Assembly (NCBI RefSeq): GCF_040954835.1 | Contig: NC_090706.1 | Location: 27,661,148 to 27,725,147 of the forward strand | Source: Lepisosteus oculatus | Lineage: Eukaryota > Chordata > Actinopteri > Semionotiformes > Lepisosteidae | Reading direction: 5' to 3' | DNA: 64,000 bases | In this document: positions 24,469 through 36,494 of the stretch, piece after piece | Layout: every line of letters starts with the position of its first letter | Position numbering within the stretch: the stretch's first letter is position 1 | Notes under the pieces: model-generated | Told to the model about the DNA's origin: nothing | The model's database searches: none | What the model saw: only the letters and a program-made list of their open reading frames with translations | Position numbers and translations under genes: made by a program

Positions 24469-27400
24469 ATGGCGGAGAGCGGTGCCGGTGCAGCGAGCCT
24501 GCCGCCTGGAGACCCGCAGCTCATAAACCAGATTGTGGAGCACTTGAAGAACCGGGGCCTGTTCGACGAGTTCCGCAGAGACTGCCTGGCAGACGTGGAC
24601 ACGAAGGTGGGCTCGGATTTGTCTAAAGTTTGATTTACTTCACGGCCTGTTTACTGCCGACTCGCAGCAGGCTTTGAGTAAAATGAAAATCCTCGACTTT
24701 CGTTATTGTGATTTTAGACTTCTCAGATCCGGCGGTATCAGTGAATAGAGTCTGCAGATAGCGGTTTTTGAGAATTTATTGAGCTGACGCCAGTATTCTG
24801 ACGCTTTTTTACGTTGAAAAGCGGCCAGCAAAGTGTAAAACGCTTTCAGCTCGACGGAGGCCAAAATCAGTCTTGAGCAGGATACAAAAAAAAATGCTAA
24901 ACGAAAGGAAATTTGCAGGTTCCAGGAATTATTGCAACACAAGAATTAACAGAAACTTTCGGGCGACTTTAAACTTTATCGGTTTCATATTAGGTGCCTG
25001 TGATTCAAAGGAGGAATGGCGGTGGAAACCGAGAAATTGACCTGTTGTGTGTGTGTGTGTTTTTAACCCCTGTGCCTCTAGCCCGCCTATCAGAACCTGC
25101 GGCAGAAGGTGGACAACTTCGTAGCCAATCACTTGAACAGCCAGGAGTGGAATCCGGCCATCAACAAGAACCAAGTGCGCAATGGCCTGAGACAGAGTGT
25201 GGTCCAGTGAGTTCCTTCCTCCAGTAACCCCAGCCTGCGTGGTGTGCGGGGTGATTTTCCAGTTGCTCGCGTGGCAAGAGACTGGGAAAGATAAGTGAGA
25301 AGATGTCATGTTTTTCACTTCAGTTTAAAGGTCAGCTAGTGACCATTCATTTGGGGTGAGGGAGGAGAAGAAAGCCATTTTGCAGAGGAGCAGTGGGTGT
25401 ATCCCAGCTGATGATCCGCGTCTGGGTTAAATGTAGAACGGATCTTGTGAGGCGGGTTTCAAAATAGTGAGTTGGCGGCACTCTTTTTTTTCCCTTTGAG
25501 GTCGGATTTTATTCTCGGCTCAGTTCCTAAGGGGAGAAAAGGCTTTCAAAGTTATGTCCTCAGCCTCCGCTCAGTTCAGAATTGGTAGTAGCAAGATCAG
25601 AGGACACAAGTGGAATCTGCTGGGAGGTGCATTTAAAACCAGCAACAGGATGCACTTCTTTACCCAAAGGGTGGTGGGAGTGTGGAACAGGCTACTCAAA
25701 CATGTTGTTGAAGCCAATTCCTTGGTTTCTCTGCAGAAACTGCTGGAATAGATGCTTGGATCAATTAGGTACTATCAACCAATAGAACTAGGAGGAACAA
25801 AAGGCCACCTCTTGTTTGTAACTTGTCATGTTCAGGAGGGTACTGCAGAATGCAACTGCTCTTTCACTCCCTCTTTCCACCATCCGAGCCAGAATTGCCT
25901 CCTGTGAGAGCTGTGTGCTGCTTTAAGGATCTGATCATGTTACATTCTCCAGCTCAATATCGTATTAAAAAAAATATGATTTGTAGTAAAAATGCAATCA
26001 TTAATCATCAGACTGGAAATATTAACCCTTATGGAATACAAGCTACACCCTGCTGTGGCCCAACATATTATTCTGTGGGGGTTCCTAATAGTCAGTGTAG
26101 AAGTTTAATTAAGAATGGTCTTGGTAAGAAATTTAATTAAGCAGTTTATCCTCTCTTCCTTTCTTCAGTTAGCACCTTTTAATTGACAAAACCGCAATCA
26201 TTTTATGTCTGTTAAGGTATTCCCTTTTTTCTTTTAAAAAAAAACTTTAACAAAAAAACACAGTTTTGTCTCACAGTAGCCAGAAGCAGTACTGTTCTGT
26301 ATTTCAGTTATGTCTGCCAATGCAGTACATTGACAGAGATCATTGATTATTCGACGACCGGTAATCTTGGTTCTTGTATTTTCTGGCTGTCATGGCTGAC
26401 CTGGAGAGAGTGGCGTGTAATTTTGCTGTTTGCTGGAAATCCGCGCTGAAGGCAGTGTCAGGCGAGCGGTGTGGCACCACGTTGGGCTGTGCTAGCGAGC
26501 AGTGCATGGGCTTTATGTAACAATCTGAACCACAAACACGTGATTCCCTCGCTCGGTCCGCTGTTTTGGGAAGTAACTCCAGCAGCAGACCAAATAAATT
26601 GTATTAATGCTGACCTTATTTCACAATCATTATATTTCCAGACTTGCACCTTACTTGTACACTTTAAAGTAAATTGCAGGATGTGAAACAATCATTTCTT
26701 TCTCACTGTAACCAAGCTAAATATACTGTGCTTTGCATTAGACAAGCTGAAGTAATGCATACTGTACAGTGCTGTTTTTGCAGTACTGTACTTTGTGTGT
26801 GTGTGTGTACTCTTATTTTTATAGTTCAGGTGGGTAGCTGCGTCGGCATGCGTAGGCTGCAAAGGAACAAGTAATAGGTTTATTCCATGCTGAAAAGAAA
26901 AGAAAGGAAACACAACGTTTCGGCTGTGGAACCTTCTTCGGGTGTGTCGGTCTTCTTCACACTCCCTACAATATTTCTAACATTTGTCTACAGTTAAAAT
27001 CAAAAGACTAAAAAAAACATGCACAGCACCCCAAAGCACAGTGTTCTTAACGAAAGTGAAAAGATAATCTCCTAAAAAAAATGACCCGATTATCCATCAT
27101 TTTTGAAAATCCTGTGACCCCTTCCCTCTTTGGGGGAGGGGGAATCAGATAATCGATGGGCTGCTGCGCGTCTGGAGCGCCCTAGTATTCGTTGGGGGGG
27201 GGGGGGAGGGGTCCGAATTTGCAAGCTGCGGCCGCCTCTTCCCACAAGCCCACTCAGTCCACGTCCGCGCTTGCTAGCGCCCCCGCCTTGATTGTGCGAG
27301 CTCGTGCGTGGGTGTGTGAGCGCCCGCATCCCAGCGGCGGCACCCTGCTGCGCTCCAGCACGTGGCAGGGGATCGCTCTGCCCCCGCGCTAATCCGGCCT

Positions 27401-27695
27401 GACAGCCTGAGAGACCCGCTTGTGTTCTGAGCTCTGAACTCACTAATTGCCGCGGCAATTGATCAATAATACAGTGCGTGTCTGTGTTCGGAGCAGGTCA
27501 GGCATGCTGGAGGCTGGCGTGGACAGAATCATTACTCAGGTGGTGGATCCCAAACTGAACCACATTTTCAGGCCCCACATAGAGAACGCCATTCATGATT
27601 TTCTGGCTGCCGAGAAGAAGGAGGAAGGCATGCCAAGTGCACATCCTGAGCCAGAACAGCAGGAAGCACCCACTTCCACACCGAAAACGCCATGA
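24469..27695 (+). CDS. bod1: Bod1, kinetochore/PP2A regulator (three coding exons)
   Basis: Biorientation of chromosomes in cell division 1 acts at kinetochores and spindle poles, where the human protein restrains PP2A-B56 phosphatase so that sister chromatids attach correctly. Coding exons are 24469-24606, 25082-25206 and 27497-27695, joined across GT-AG introns into 153 residues. Family-diagnostic stretches are seen in order: GDPQLI (14-19), [18 protein letters not shown] (29-46), [14 protein letters not shown] (47-60), [29 protein letters not shown] across the second junction, then [13 protein letters not shown] and a charged tail. [14 protein letters not shown] and EAGVDRI fit BOD1 rather than the much larger BOD1L1. 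The start at 24469 is the first in-frame ATG (G at +4, weak at -3). The protein is shorter than human BOD1 (185) because the Gly/Ala-rich N-terminus is reduced. Asn62 replaces the residue equivalent to human Thr95. The gene is intact. Confidence 0.95.
25560..25860 (+). mobile_element. CR1-type LINE 3' fragment in bod1 intron 2
   Basis: A 65-codon frame (25554-25751) contains [15 protein letters not shown] and [15 protein letters not shown], matching the usual C-terminal end of CR1-type reverse transcriptase proteins (FFTQRVVN.WN.LP..VVEA.SL). A short 3' UTR with AGGAACAAAAGGCCACCTC follows, shared with the fragment at 27795. It is in the same orientation as bod1 and severely truncated. Confidence 0.75.
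26826..26960 (+). mobile_element. unclassified interspersed repeat, copy 1
   Basis: AGCTGCGTCGGCATGCGTAG, GCTGCAAAGGAAC and TTTATTCCATGCTGAAA followed by CAACGTTTCGGCTGTG recur with small changes at 37970-38100. Both copies are in the same orientation. This copy lies in bod1 intron 2. The family was not identified; no coding capacity was seen. Confidence 0.7.
27165..27480 (+). promoter_or_regulatory. CpG-rich block just before bod1 exon 3
   Basis: About 300 bp of GC-rich sequence with many CpG dinucleotides (CGGCCGCC-like, AGCGCCCGC, CAGCGGCGGCACC, CCCCGCGCTAATCCGG) ends about 20 bp before the exon 3 acceptor at 27496, in a locus that is otherwise AT-rich. It includes a long G run near 27194. 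It may be an alternative promoter or a small CpG island. No start codon with a good context is obvious before exon 3 except the in-frame ATG at 27504. Confidence 0.4.
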
Positions 27696-27794
27696 GGTCA
27701 GGCAGCCCTGGGGTGTAGCTCTGGAAGCCTTTTGGGGGGGAGCTTGGGAGGAAGGAACAGTTGAGAATGGAGTGCTGAGTTCAGTTTTAAACCA

Positions 27795-27885
27795 TTGAAA
27801 GCACACGAGACCAAAAGAGCTAGGAGGCCGAAAGGCCACCTCATGTTTGTAAAGGTTCTCGTATTCAGGAGGGCACTGAACTCAG
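27795..27885 (+). mobile_element. CR1 3'-end remnant in bod1 intron 3
   Basis: AGCTAGGAGGCCGAAAGGCC and CACCTCATGTTTGTAA match the 3' end of the CR1 fragment at 25560. Only the terminal part is left. Confidence 0.6.
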
Positions 27886-28208
27886 GTCTCTCCATTTGAT
27901 GCTTTATATTTAAATGTGTGGTGAAGTGAAAAATAAATTCCTTAATCTTGTTTTAGTTACTTCATGTTAATTTGTCTAGCACAGCTTGTAGGTTTCTTGA
28001 AGTGTTACCAGCCCTTCTTAGCTACCGGGGACACAAGTGGCCTGTAGCTGCTACAGAGCTATGCAGGTCCACAGCACTCTTTAATAAGAGAGTGTTGTTG
28101 AGCTGCAAAATATTAGCTGCTGTGCGTGTAGAAATAAAATAATCCACTTTGTGTATGCTTGCTTAGTTGATCAATATCCTCTCTTTTTGATTTGATTTTG
28201 CTTTTCAG

Positions 28209-28795
28209 AACCCCGGTGAAACGAGTAGGATTTGCTCCCTACTGACCTTTCGCTAACGGCACGCACTGTCCAGCAGGATGGTCAAGCTGGTCGGGACAGT
28301 GTGCAGACTGCAGTGGCAGAAGCCATGACTGGATAATAGCTGCAGTTTTGTAATATAACCATGGGTGAAGAAGGAACTGCCGACTTCTGGTGTAGCTGAC
28401 CTGCAGAAACAGTCTCTTGACTGAAGGATTTGCTCATGATAGTGTTTGCACTATGGTAGAAGAGGTGTCTGGAGTACAGCTTTTTTGTCTTAAGACGGGT
28501 GTGCATGTTGCACTCATTAATTCTGATGCTATTTAACTTTTGTCATTACCAAGCACTTACTTTAACAGCTGTTAAAATGCTGCTCAAATGCTATCTTTAT
28601 AGTTACTGACTTTTTCCATAGAAGCCTGTACATTGTTTTTCAGAAAACTATAGATGCCAAAACTTGAAGCACTAGCTTCATCTTGCTTAAGAAGCTGGCA
28701 GAGTTTGTTCTCTTCTTATTTTTCTTTTGCCTTTGATATTAGGCAATGGATTGTTCTGGAGAAATGTTTTTCCAATAAAAATCTGTTTGATAAAA
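28209..28795 (+). other. bod1: bod1 exon 4, entirely 3' UTR
   Basis: The intron after the stop codon runs from the donor GTCAGG (27697) to an acceptor TTTTGCTTTTCAG ending at 28208, with a good pyrimidine tract. The exon then extends to the AATAAA at 28774-28779. Because the stop lies only one base before the exon 3 donor, this exon adds no protein. The donor choice is inferred. Confidence 0.7.
28774..28779 (+). terminator. bod1 polyadenylation signal
   Basis: AATAAA sits in TTTTCCAATAAAAATCTG, followed within 15-20 bp by a T-rich stretch. Another AATAAA at 27932-27937 inside intron 3 could serve a shorter, unspliced 3' end. Confidence 0.75.
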
Positions 28796-28829
28796 CCCTC
28801 AGAGCTGTTTGGTGCTGAATGTCTAATGC

Positions 28830-29165
28830 ATTTGTGAGGGACAGTGTCTAGGAGAGGTTGAGAAAAGATTTGATCCTAGTATATAAAATCCTAAGCATAG
28901 ATGAGGCTTGCTCGGCAGACTTCTGCAGACCCTTTAGTGAAACAAAGAGGTGTCACAATTCGAAATGAAAAGAGAATGTATTATACAAAGAGTTGTCTGT
29001 GTCTGCAACAGGTTTCCACACTAGGTGGTTGAGGCCTAAACCTTGGTTTGCTTCTGGAAATGGCTGGCCGAAGTTTTAGGTTGACTCAACTGCTAAACTG
29101 CCAAACTAGCAGGACTGGCCAAATGGCTTCCTCTTGCGGTCTTTCTTCTGCTGTTATTCCGCAAC
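28830..29165 (+). mobile_element. CR1-type LINE fragment
   Basis: GTCTAGGAGAGGTTGAGAAA and AGATTTGATCCTAGTATATAA open it. CTGCAACAGGTTTCCACACT and AGCAGGACTGGCCAAATGGC then parallel the FFTQRVV..WN region and 3' end seen at 25560. Frames are destroyed. Confidence 0.6.
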
Positions 29166-29535
29166 AGTGTCAGTACTTTCATATATTTCAAGTAGAAAGA
29201 ATTGTTTTCAGCTGCAGAAAATAAATGTCTGGCTATCTGACTAGCTGAGGCTTCATCGGAGGATACTGGGATTTATAATAAACTTTTATATCTAGCAAGT
29301 TCAAAAGTGGCTTCTCGAAGTGCCTTAAAGAAAAAAATTGAGGGGAGACAGCAGAATTACGAAGTTACAATGAGGGTTTGGAATATAGTAGAAAAGTGAA
29401 GTGGCAGACAGGACCAGTTAAATAAAAGCCCTTCCAAAGATTTAAAGTCTAGATTTAAAAGAGCTTGGGGAAGGTGACTGATATCCTTAGGACTATAATT
29501 TCCCTGCCGTTGTCCTGACTTTACAGCATATGCTT

Positions 29536-29668
29536 TGATTTCTTAGCAGGAGGCTGATCTACTTTGCTCAAGGATGCAGAAGCAGTGTTTCATCTGTAAT
29601 TTGAACCCACAGCTTCCCTTCCAACTCCATAAAGTCCATTATGCTACCCACTGTGCCACACTACAGCC
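29536..29668 (-). mobile_element. tRNA-derived SINE-like fragment
   Basis: On the minus strand GTGGCACAGTGGGTAGCATAATGG resembles a tRNA A-box region and GTGGGTTCAAATTACAG a B box, at tRNA-like spacing, followed by TTGAGCAAAGTAGATC. The family was not recognised and there is no cloverleaf good enough for a functional tRNA. Confidence 0.45.
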
Positions 29669-29669
29669 C

Positions 29670-32600
29670 CTAGTGTGCACATACTGTAGTTATGTAAAAG
29701 ATATGTACTGTACATAGAATTACAGTCCAAGATGGGTGGTGTACAGAGTGTGAACTAGTGTATATCTAAAGGAACATCTAAACCAAATTTGTTGCAATAA
29801 AAAAAATCACAATTTGTAATTAGTTTTAAAAGTTAAGACATTATCCATCCAAATGACAGGTTTATAAAGTGTTTCTTGTTCCACTTTATTTAATGTACAG
29901 CATTTGTAAGTATTACTTAGTTAACAGTTCAAACTCTATTGAATAGTCCTATTTCCATTTTAGTTTAGTGGTTGACTGTTGACAATCTGCTGACTTTTAC
30001 GGAAATTTAAGCAAATTAGTCATTAGAAATGAGAACGTGGGGTTCAGCTGCATATAAGATGTTGTTGGCATAGAAGTGTATGAGAATTTCTTATTGCCTG
30101 AGGAGTAGTTATATAGACAGGAGAAAAGAATTAGAGCTCAGGACAGAACTTTGTGGAATACCCTTAGTATGAAACAATTGTCTAGTTTTATACTGCATAC
30201 AGATTTGTAATTAATACTGAAGCCAATTGATATCTAGAAGAATTATAGATTAATTTATTGATCCTGAATACCAAAAGCCTTAAAGCTCTCAGCTATGCAG
30301 GTGACATCTTTGTCAAGATCCATTATAATATCACTGCAATGTTTTTAGGCTACTGTGACACTCTGATGCCCATAACAAAAAACAGGACACATCAGAAGAA
30401 CACAATTACTTTCCAGAAAGAGCTTCACTATTTGCTAACAGCAGTTAAGGTAGATTTATTGCCCTTGAATGAAGGCAGACATCCAACTTGCTGGGAATTA
30501 ATCTTTTTTAAAGGAGAGGTTAAATAAGTGTAGCAAATATCAAGCAGTATGTTTTATTACAAAATGGCTCAATACAATTACAATGAGTGGACATACTGTA
30601 CCACTGTTTTACCAAGCTAAATACTTTTAATTCAGTGACTAAGCATACTGGAAAACTGAAATGACTCCTGAGCTTTATCAGACTCAACTTCATTGCATCA
30701 TTGTTAAGGATGGGACTATCAAACACAAAGCTAGAAGTAATGAGATGTATGCTGATCAAATTAGATTTCTATGTGTCACAAAGATATAAATGATTGAAAC
30801 TGGTAAATAATTGGGTAGTGACCTGCTCTCCATGAATCTAACTTTCTTAAAACATTTCTTAGGATTGTTTAAGAGGTTAGAGAATTGGTGGCTGTAATAG
30901 CTTATTTTAGAGCGTCTAATGGCTTGTGTGCGTTTATTTTTAGTCTGAAGGAAAGCCAACCAGTGAGATTCTTACAAGCTTCTACCGTTGGCCAAGATAG
31001 ATTCTTTTGCTTAATTAAAGTTGACAGCTCAGGGCTAAACCACTGGCTGTTGCGATTTTTAACTCTGAACCTCATAATTGGTGCATGCTTGTTGACAATA
31101 TTACTAAAACAATCTTTTAAAAAGATCCAAGCGTCTGATGGGATGAGAGAAATTCTGCCCTGGTTTATTTAAAGACAGATCGTGTAGAAATGCTAGTTCA
31201 TTAAAATTCTTAAAACTTCTTTTAGATCAAATCAGAGGTGTGTTTAAAACCACATGCTAGGAAACAATGATTACGAAAATCCTTATGGTGGTCAAATGGT
31301 TCTTGGCAGGGGTTTTTGTGATTATGAAGTCATATACACATCATGTCATGTTGACTTATTCGGTGCTTATAAGTTTGGTTATAATTGGCTACAGGTTTAA
31401 GGAATCAAATCGTCTTTTAAAAATCTGGAATGATTTTTTACAAAATCCATTTAAAATCTCTAAATTTAAAAAATAACAAGCAGATCTTTTAAATCACATC
31501 TGCAAAATAGCTAGCACATCTGGAGAAGGGCATCAAGTCCATGACTCAAGTTGGTTGCATTTAGGAAGGAGATTGCTTATGTCTTCAATGAAGAAAACCT
31601 AGCATTATGAGACAGTGATGTTCCAGCTGTAACCTTTAGTACTCAGAGGACATGGGGGAGCATAAATATCGTCAGAATAACAAAAATAACCAAACATCAA
31701 GTGAGGGTCATGGTGACAAAGCTAGTAAGTTTTCCAGCATTACAAACAGGTTTGTCATCTGAAGGCTACTGAATAATGATTTGGAACAGTTTTGCAGCAG
31801 ACATGAACTGAAATCATTCCTTCTGAGCAGTAGGTTGCTTAAATGCCTAAAAATAAAGTTAGAGTCAGCGTCACTTGAAATTTGAGATGTCTCGGCAGTT
31901 ACTCCGTAAGAAATGATAGAGAGGGTACATTGCTATGAGGCTATGAGATACAGTCCCTGGAAAATGATTGGAAAAATAGAAATAGAAAACAGAAGTAAAA
32001 GTAACATCCCAACGAAAGGGTTATCTAATAAGAAAGAAGAAAATGGATATTCTTGTCACTCTTATGCACTCAGTGTTGTTAACTATGTTACATTGTTTTT
32101 AACTGGGTGAAGTTCTTACTTAGTTTCTTGAGAATTACATTGTTATAGGTGTAGATGGAGATGGACACTTTGACTATTAATCCAGCACAGGGCATGTCTT
32201 AAGCATGTAGGTCTCTGTCTGCCACGCTGCCCCTGAACAATTCCAAAGCTTTGCGGAAAACGTAAAGGTAAATGATGCTTGGTAATTGACAAAAAAATAG
32301 GGTGAAAGTTGTTTCGTCTTCATCTAGACACAAAATAGACTCTTACATCAACTATACATTAATTTCTGCCTTGTTGCTGAAATATTTGACCTCTATTAAT
32401 ATATCCCCAATCCTCCCGTCTGATCCTGGATGATATCTGGTTGCAGAGTTCACTGCTTTTAAAATGCTCACATATTCACTCATTTTATTCACAATGAGGC
32501 CTTCTTAAAGCATCTCTGAGGGTTTAGAAGATTATAAAAGAGACTCAACAATAGTTTGGAAATCAGGCAGTGGTGGAAGAGGTGGGAAATCATAGTATAA

Positions 32601-33320
32601 GAACTATGAGCACAAGCACTGATTATAATTCTGATGAATTAGATTTATTATACTTCTACATTGCAATTCTCCACGGTCCTTTTCAGCAATCAAGTATTTA
32701 GCATATCTATATACAATACAGCACAACTTAAAACCTTGTATTGCTTCTTATGAAGGATTTGTTTGAAATTCTCCAGTTATGAAATCTCTCTGCTTTTGTT
32801 TTGGTTTTGTTTTTCTCTGAGTATCTCTAAAGCATGCATATAAGAAGTTATAGAACCACAAGAAAGAGCTATATTTCAATTTTCTAAGAGAATGAAACAC
32901 TTTATTTCTGATTTTTTATTGTAATTTATTGCTGCTAGTTACATCATAATAATGGAGTCAGGAATGCTGCCAGACCTCAGTGTAAACCATTTGTGCGTCA
33001 CCAGTTAATTACTAAACACAGGGCCACCTGGTTAAAGAGTGTAATTCAGTCAACAACAAAGTCAGGCCTCTGGGGCAGCCAGGAGAGAGTCTGACTTCAG
33101 GATGTCCTATATGAAGAGGGATTGCCTAAAGTACAGCCTTCCCTGTACCTAGTAAACCGTACCACTGACGTTGCAACAGATGATACAGACTTGTTCCATC
33201 TTGTATCTTCCCAAAGCAACCAGCATGACTCACTTCACATCCTGGATCCTGGGTGTAAAGTGCATTGGTTAAGATGTAAGTTTAAAAGGATTTCACAAGA
33301 AATAACAACACCCAAAAATT
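29670..33320. other. AT-rich intergenic region, no gene seen
   Basis: Frames of 60-95 codons occur on both strands but are what AT-rich sequence gives by chance. No splice-bounded exon fits the phase needed by the candidate minus-strand gene on the right. Confidence 0.5.
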
Positions 33321-33324
33321 AAGT

Positions 33325-33572
33325 GTCTATGTCCTACCCGTGTTTGCAGAGGTTTCCTCCGGGTGCTTCAGTTTCCTCCCACATTTGAAAGACTTACTGG
33401 TAAGTTAACTGTTATAAGGGAAGATCAGCTCTTATGTGTTTGTCTGTGTCTCCCCTGCAATTGACTGGCATCCCATCCGGGTTATAGCCTGCCTTGAGCC
33501 CATTGCGTGCTGGAGTAGGATCTGCCTCCTTTGGTGATCCTGAATTGGCTAAAGTAGTTAGAAAATGGATGG
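33325..33572 (+). mobile_element. tRNA-headed SINE with L2-like tail, head lost
   Basis: GTTTCCTCCGGGTGCTTCAG and TTTCCTCCCACATTTGAAAGAC in the middle, then ATTGACTGGCATCCCATCC and GTTAGAAAATGGATGG at the end, match the 42900 copy. The tRNA-like head is absent. Confidence 0.8.
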
Positions 33573-33719
33573 AAAATTACATTAAGAATGATTATGATCT
33601 AGAGTAGTAGAGGTTGATTGTGATTGAACTAGGCTGTTGTCATCCCTCCCAAATGTTCTTCGTAAACTGCATTTATTTTATTCATTACTGACATAGATAC
33701 GTAAGTGGGTCTGCCATTC

Positions 33720-35130
33720 AATAGTTATCATGAAGTGCTTCAGGAGGCTGATCATGGGGCTGATCATCCAGACACACTGGACTGTACCAATTCGCTTACT
33801 GGCCCAACGATCCACAGATGACGCAATCTCCATTGCTATGCACACTGCCCTATCCCGTCTGGATAAAAAGAACACATACACAAGACAGCTATTCATCGAT
33901 CAGCTCAGCTTTTAACACTATCATTCCAGAGAAACTAGTCAAGAAACTCAGTGTGCTGGGTCTTGACACCACCCTCTACAATGGACTCTGGACTTCCTGA
34001 CTGTCAACCTTTGAAAACCACACCTCTGGCACACTAACTCTGAACACTTGGGTCCCCCAGGGTTGTGTGCTTAGTCCAAGGCTCAACACCCTCTATACCC
34101 ACGACTGTAAGGCCAAACACAACACCACCTCCATCATCAAATTTGCCTTTGACACCACAGTATGTCTGATCACAGACAATGATGAGAGGGATACAGGGAG
34201 GAGGTCAATCTCCTTACAACATGGTGGGAGGACAACAACCTCACCCTCAATGTCAGTAAAACCAAGGAGCTGATCGTTGATTTCAGAAAACTGCAAAACG
34301 GTCATGCCCTTATCCACATCAACGGGACTGAAGCGGAAAGGGTCAGTAACTTCAAATTTATGGTCCATATCACCAAGGACTTACAAGGTCTCTCAACGCC
34401 ACTTGTCTGATCAAGAAAGCCCAACAGCGCCTGTACTTCCTAAGATGGTTGAAGAAGGCTAAGATATCTTCTCAGATCCTCACTAACTTAGACAGATGCA
34501 CTACAGAAACCATACTGACAGGTTGCATCATGTATGGCAACTGCAGTATTACTGACTGCAAAGCCCTACAGCAGATGCTGAAAACAGCCCAGTCCATCAC
34601 TGGGGTTGCTCTCCCATCCAGCCAGGACATATATGACAAGGCTCTAAGCATCATTAAAGACCCCACACCCCAGCTACAGACTGTTTGACCCTCTACCATC
34701 TGGAAAACAGTACCAGATCATTTGGGCCTGGAGTACCAGACTCAGAGACAGTTTTTACCCCCGCACTATCAGACTATTAAACCCCTAGCCTCTCTCACCT
34801 ATGATCTGAACCCTAATGGTGCCTTCTCTCTTTATCAAAACTCAAACACACATTGAAATCTACCTCTACCTCACATGTCAAGACATTCACTCTCTATAAG
34901 TTTGTATCCTTTATTTCATTCTATTGACGTTTTATTTTGCACAACTGTTGTTGTTTTGCACATTATCTGTTGTTGTTTTGCACATTGCCTGTTGTCTCTG
35001 TCTTTCTTTTCTTACACAATTGTAAAGTTGTTTTTTGCCATACTTACCGTCTGAGAGCTAGCTAAATAGCATTTCGTTATAGTATATACCGGTGTATGAG
35101 TATTATGACAATAAACTTGAAATTGAACAT
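33720..35130 (+). mobile_element. Rex/CR1-type LINE, 5' truncated and inactive
   Basis: Reverse-transcriptase blocks appear in order on the plus strand but in shifting frames: STDDAISIAMHTAL (about 33810), then TYTRQLFID with SFNTIIPEKL, the VPQGCVLSP loop (about 34050), IIKFAFDTT, NLTLNVSKTKELIVDF, AQQRLYFLR, and the C-terminal ILTGCIMYGNC...TAQSITGV.LPS.QDIY. The catalytic FADD is FAFD here, so one catalytic Asp is lost. At least three frameshifts and stops break the protein. The 3' UTR carries a TTGTTGTTTTGCACATT direct repeat and ends ATGACAATAAACTTGAAATTG. The endonuclease half is missing. Assignment between Rex1, CR1 and L2 clades is uncertain. Confidence 0.88.
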
Positions 35131-36490
35131 ATACAAATAGTTTCCCTTTAAATATCAGGAGCAATAGAAAAAGGAAAAAGATGTTGGACTTAGAATCACC
35201 AATATGAGCTAGTAATTATGTTATTATAGGAGTTGGTGAAACGTGGCCTACAGACAGTGACGGATTAATCAAATTAATTAAGAATCTGTTCAACAATTAG
35301 TTGGTATTCAAACCTGATAATTGGTTCAGCATATCTCATATGTATGCAGACTTAATTCCTCTGACATGTATTATAGTTTCAGAGTTATAGTACAACTTAA
35401 AACAATTGTTTTTTAATTGAATTCCATTGTCTTTTGGAAAAAAATCTGTGTATGTCAACCCGCCCGTTTCTTGAACACATCTATATTTGAACTGTATTGA
35501 AATTGCAATTATTATTTGTTCTAATTTTCTATCATCATTTTATTCGTACTAGATTCAGAGTAATACTAATCTTTGTTGCTAGAATAATACATAACAATCT
35601 CAAGAACACTTTTTAAAAATGTGTATTTTTCCTTTTTTTTAATGGCATTTCTGGTCCTGAGAAGGGTCAGTAAATGTCTGAAAACTATTTTTTCATTATT
35701 TTCTGAGCCCTTGCTGGCAGAGCTATAAGGCTGAGTTTATGCCAAGATGGTTATGACTTCTGGAATGAAAACTACGTTATAAAATCAATTTTTAGCTGCC
35801 AGCTTGTAAACTGCAACTCTGACAGACAGCCTGTTCATTTCTGTCGGCCTAGTGCATCAATTACGTTTTTGGAAACGTGGAATAATATTTTGTTTTTCCA
35901 CAAGCGTGTTGTATTTCTTCTCTAGCTGCTGGTCACAACACGTACGTGAGGTTAACTTAATTTACCCAAAAACACCACAGCTAGATCCTTGATCTTTACG
36001 TAAAAGTTTCCCGGAAGGCACCAGAATATATGGACCTTTAATTCTGCCCCTCCCCACCCCGAAATGTGTGAATACTTTTTTGGCTGTGTGAAAACTGTGG
36101 AAAGGCCAGTTTTATGATTATTATGGCCTTATGGTTTAAACTGCTGTGTTGATTCTAGCTGTTTCAGGAGGTGTAAGTTTGATTTTCATACCTGACTTTC
36201 TGACAGTTCAGTATCTCTGGGATAAAGTGAATTGCTGCTGATGAGCATCTGCAAAATAATATTATGGGTATAATTTTAGAAGTCTTATTTTGTCTTATAT
36301 AACTCCATAGTACAGTGCTGAAAGGCCAGTATCATGCTGAAAACATCAAGTGTTAACTTTCGCTTTAACATGTTATTGGAGACAATAGTTAGAAAACAAC
36401 AGAACACAAGCAGATGCAACAAGCATTTTAAAATAACATTGTCCACTTGAAGCTGCAACCTATACTGTACTAATGAACTACATTTAGGGC
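35131..36490. other. intergenic, no gene seen
   Basis: AT-rich; no exon, repeat family or structured element recognised. Confidence 0.5.
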
Positions 36491-36494
36491 AAAG

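Noticed and set aside
29536..29668. Functional tRNA gene
   Set aside because: Only A- and B-box-like motifs are present; stems do not pair into a cloverleaf, so it is a SINE head.
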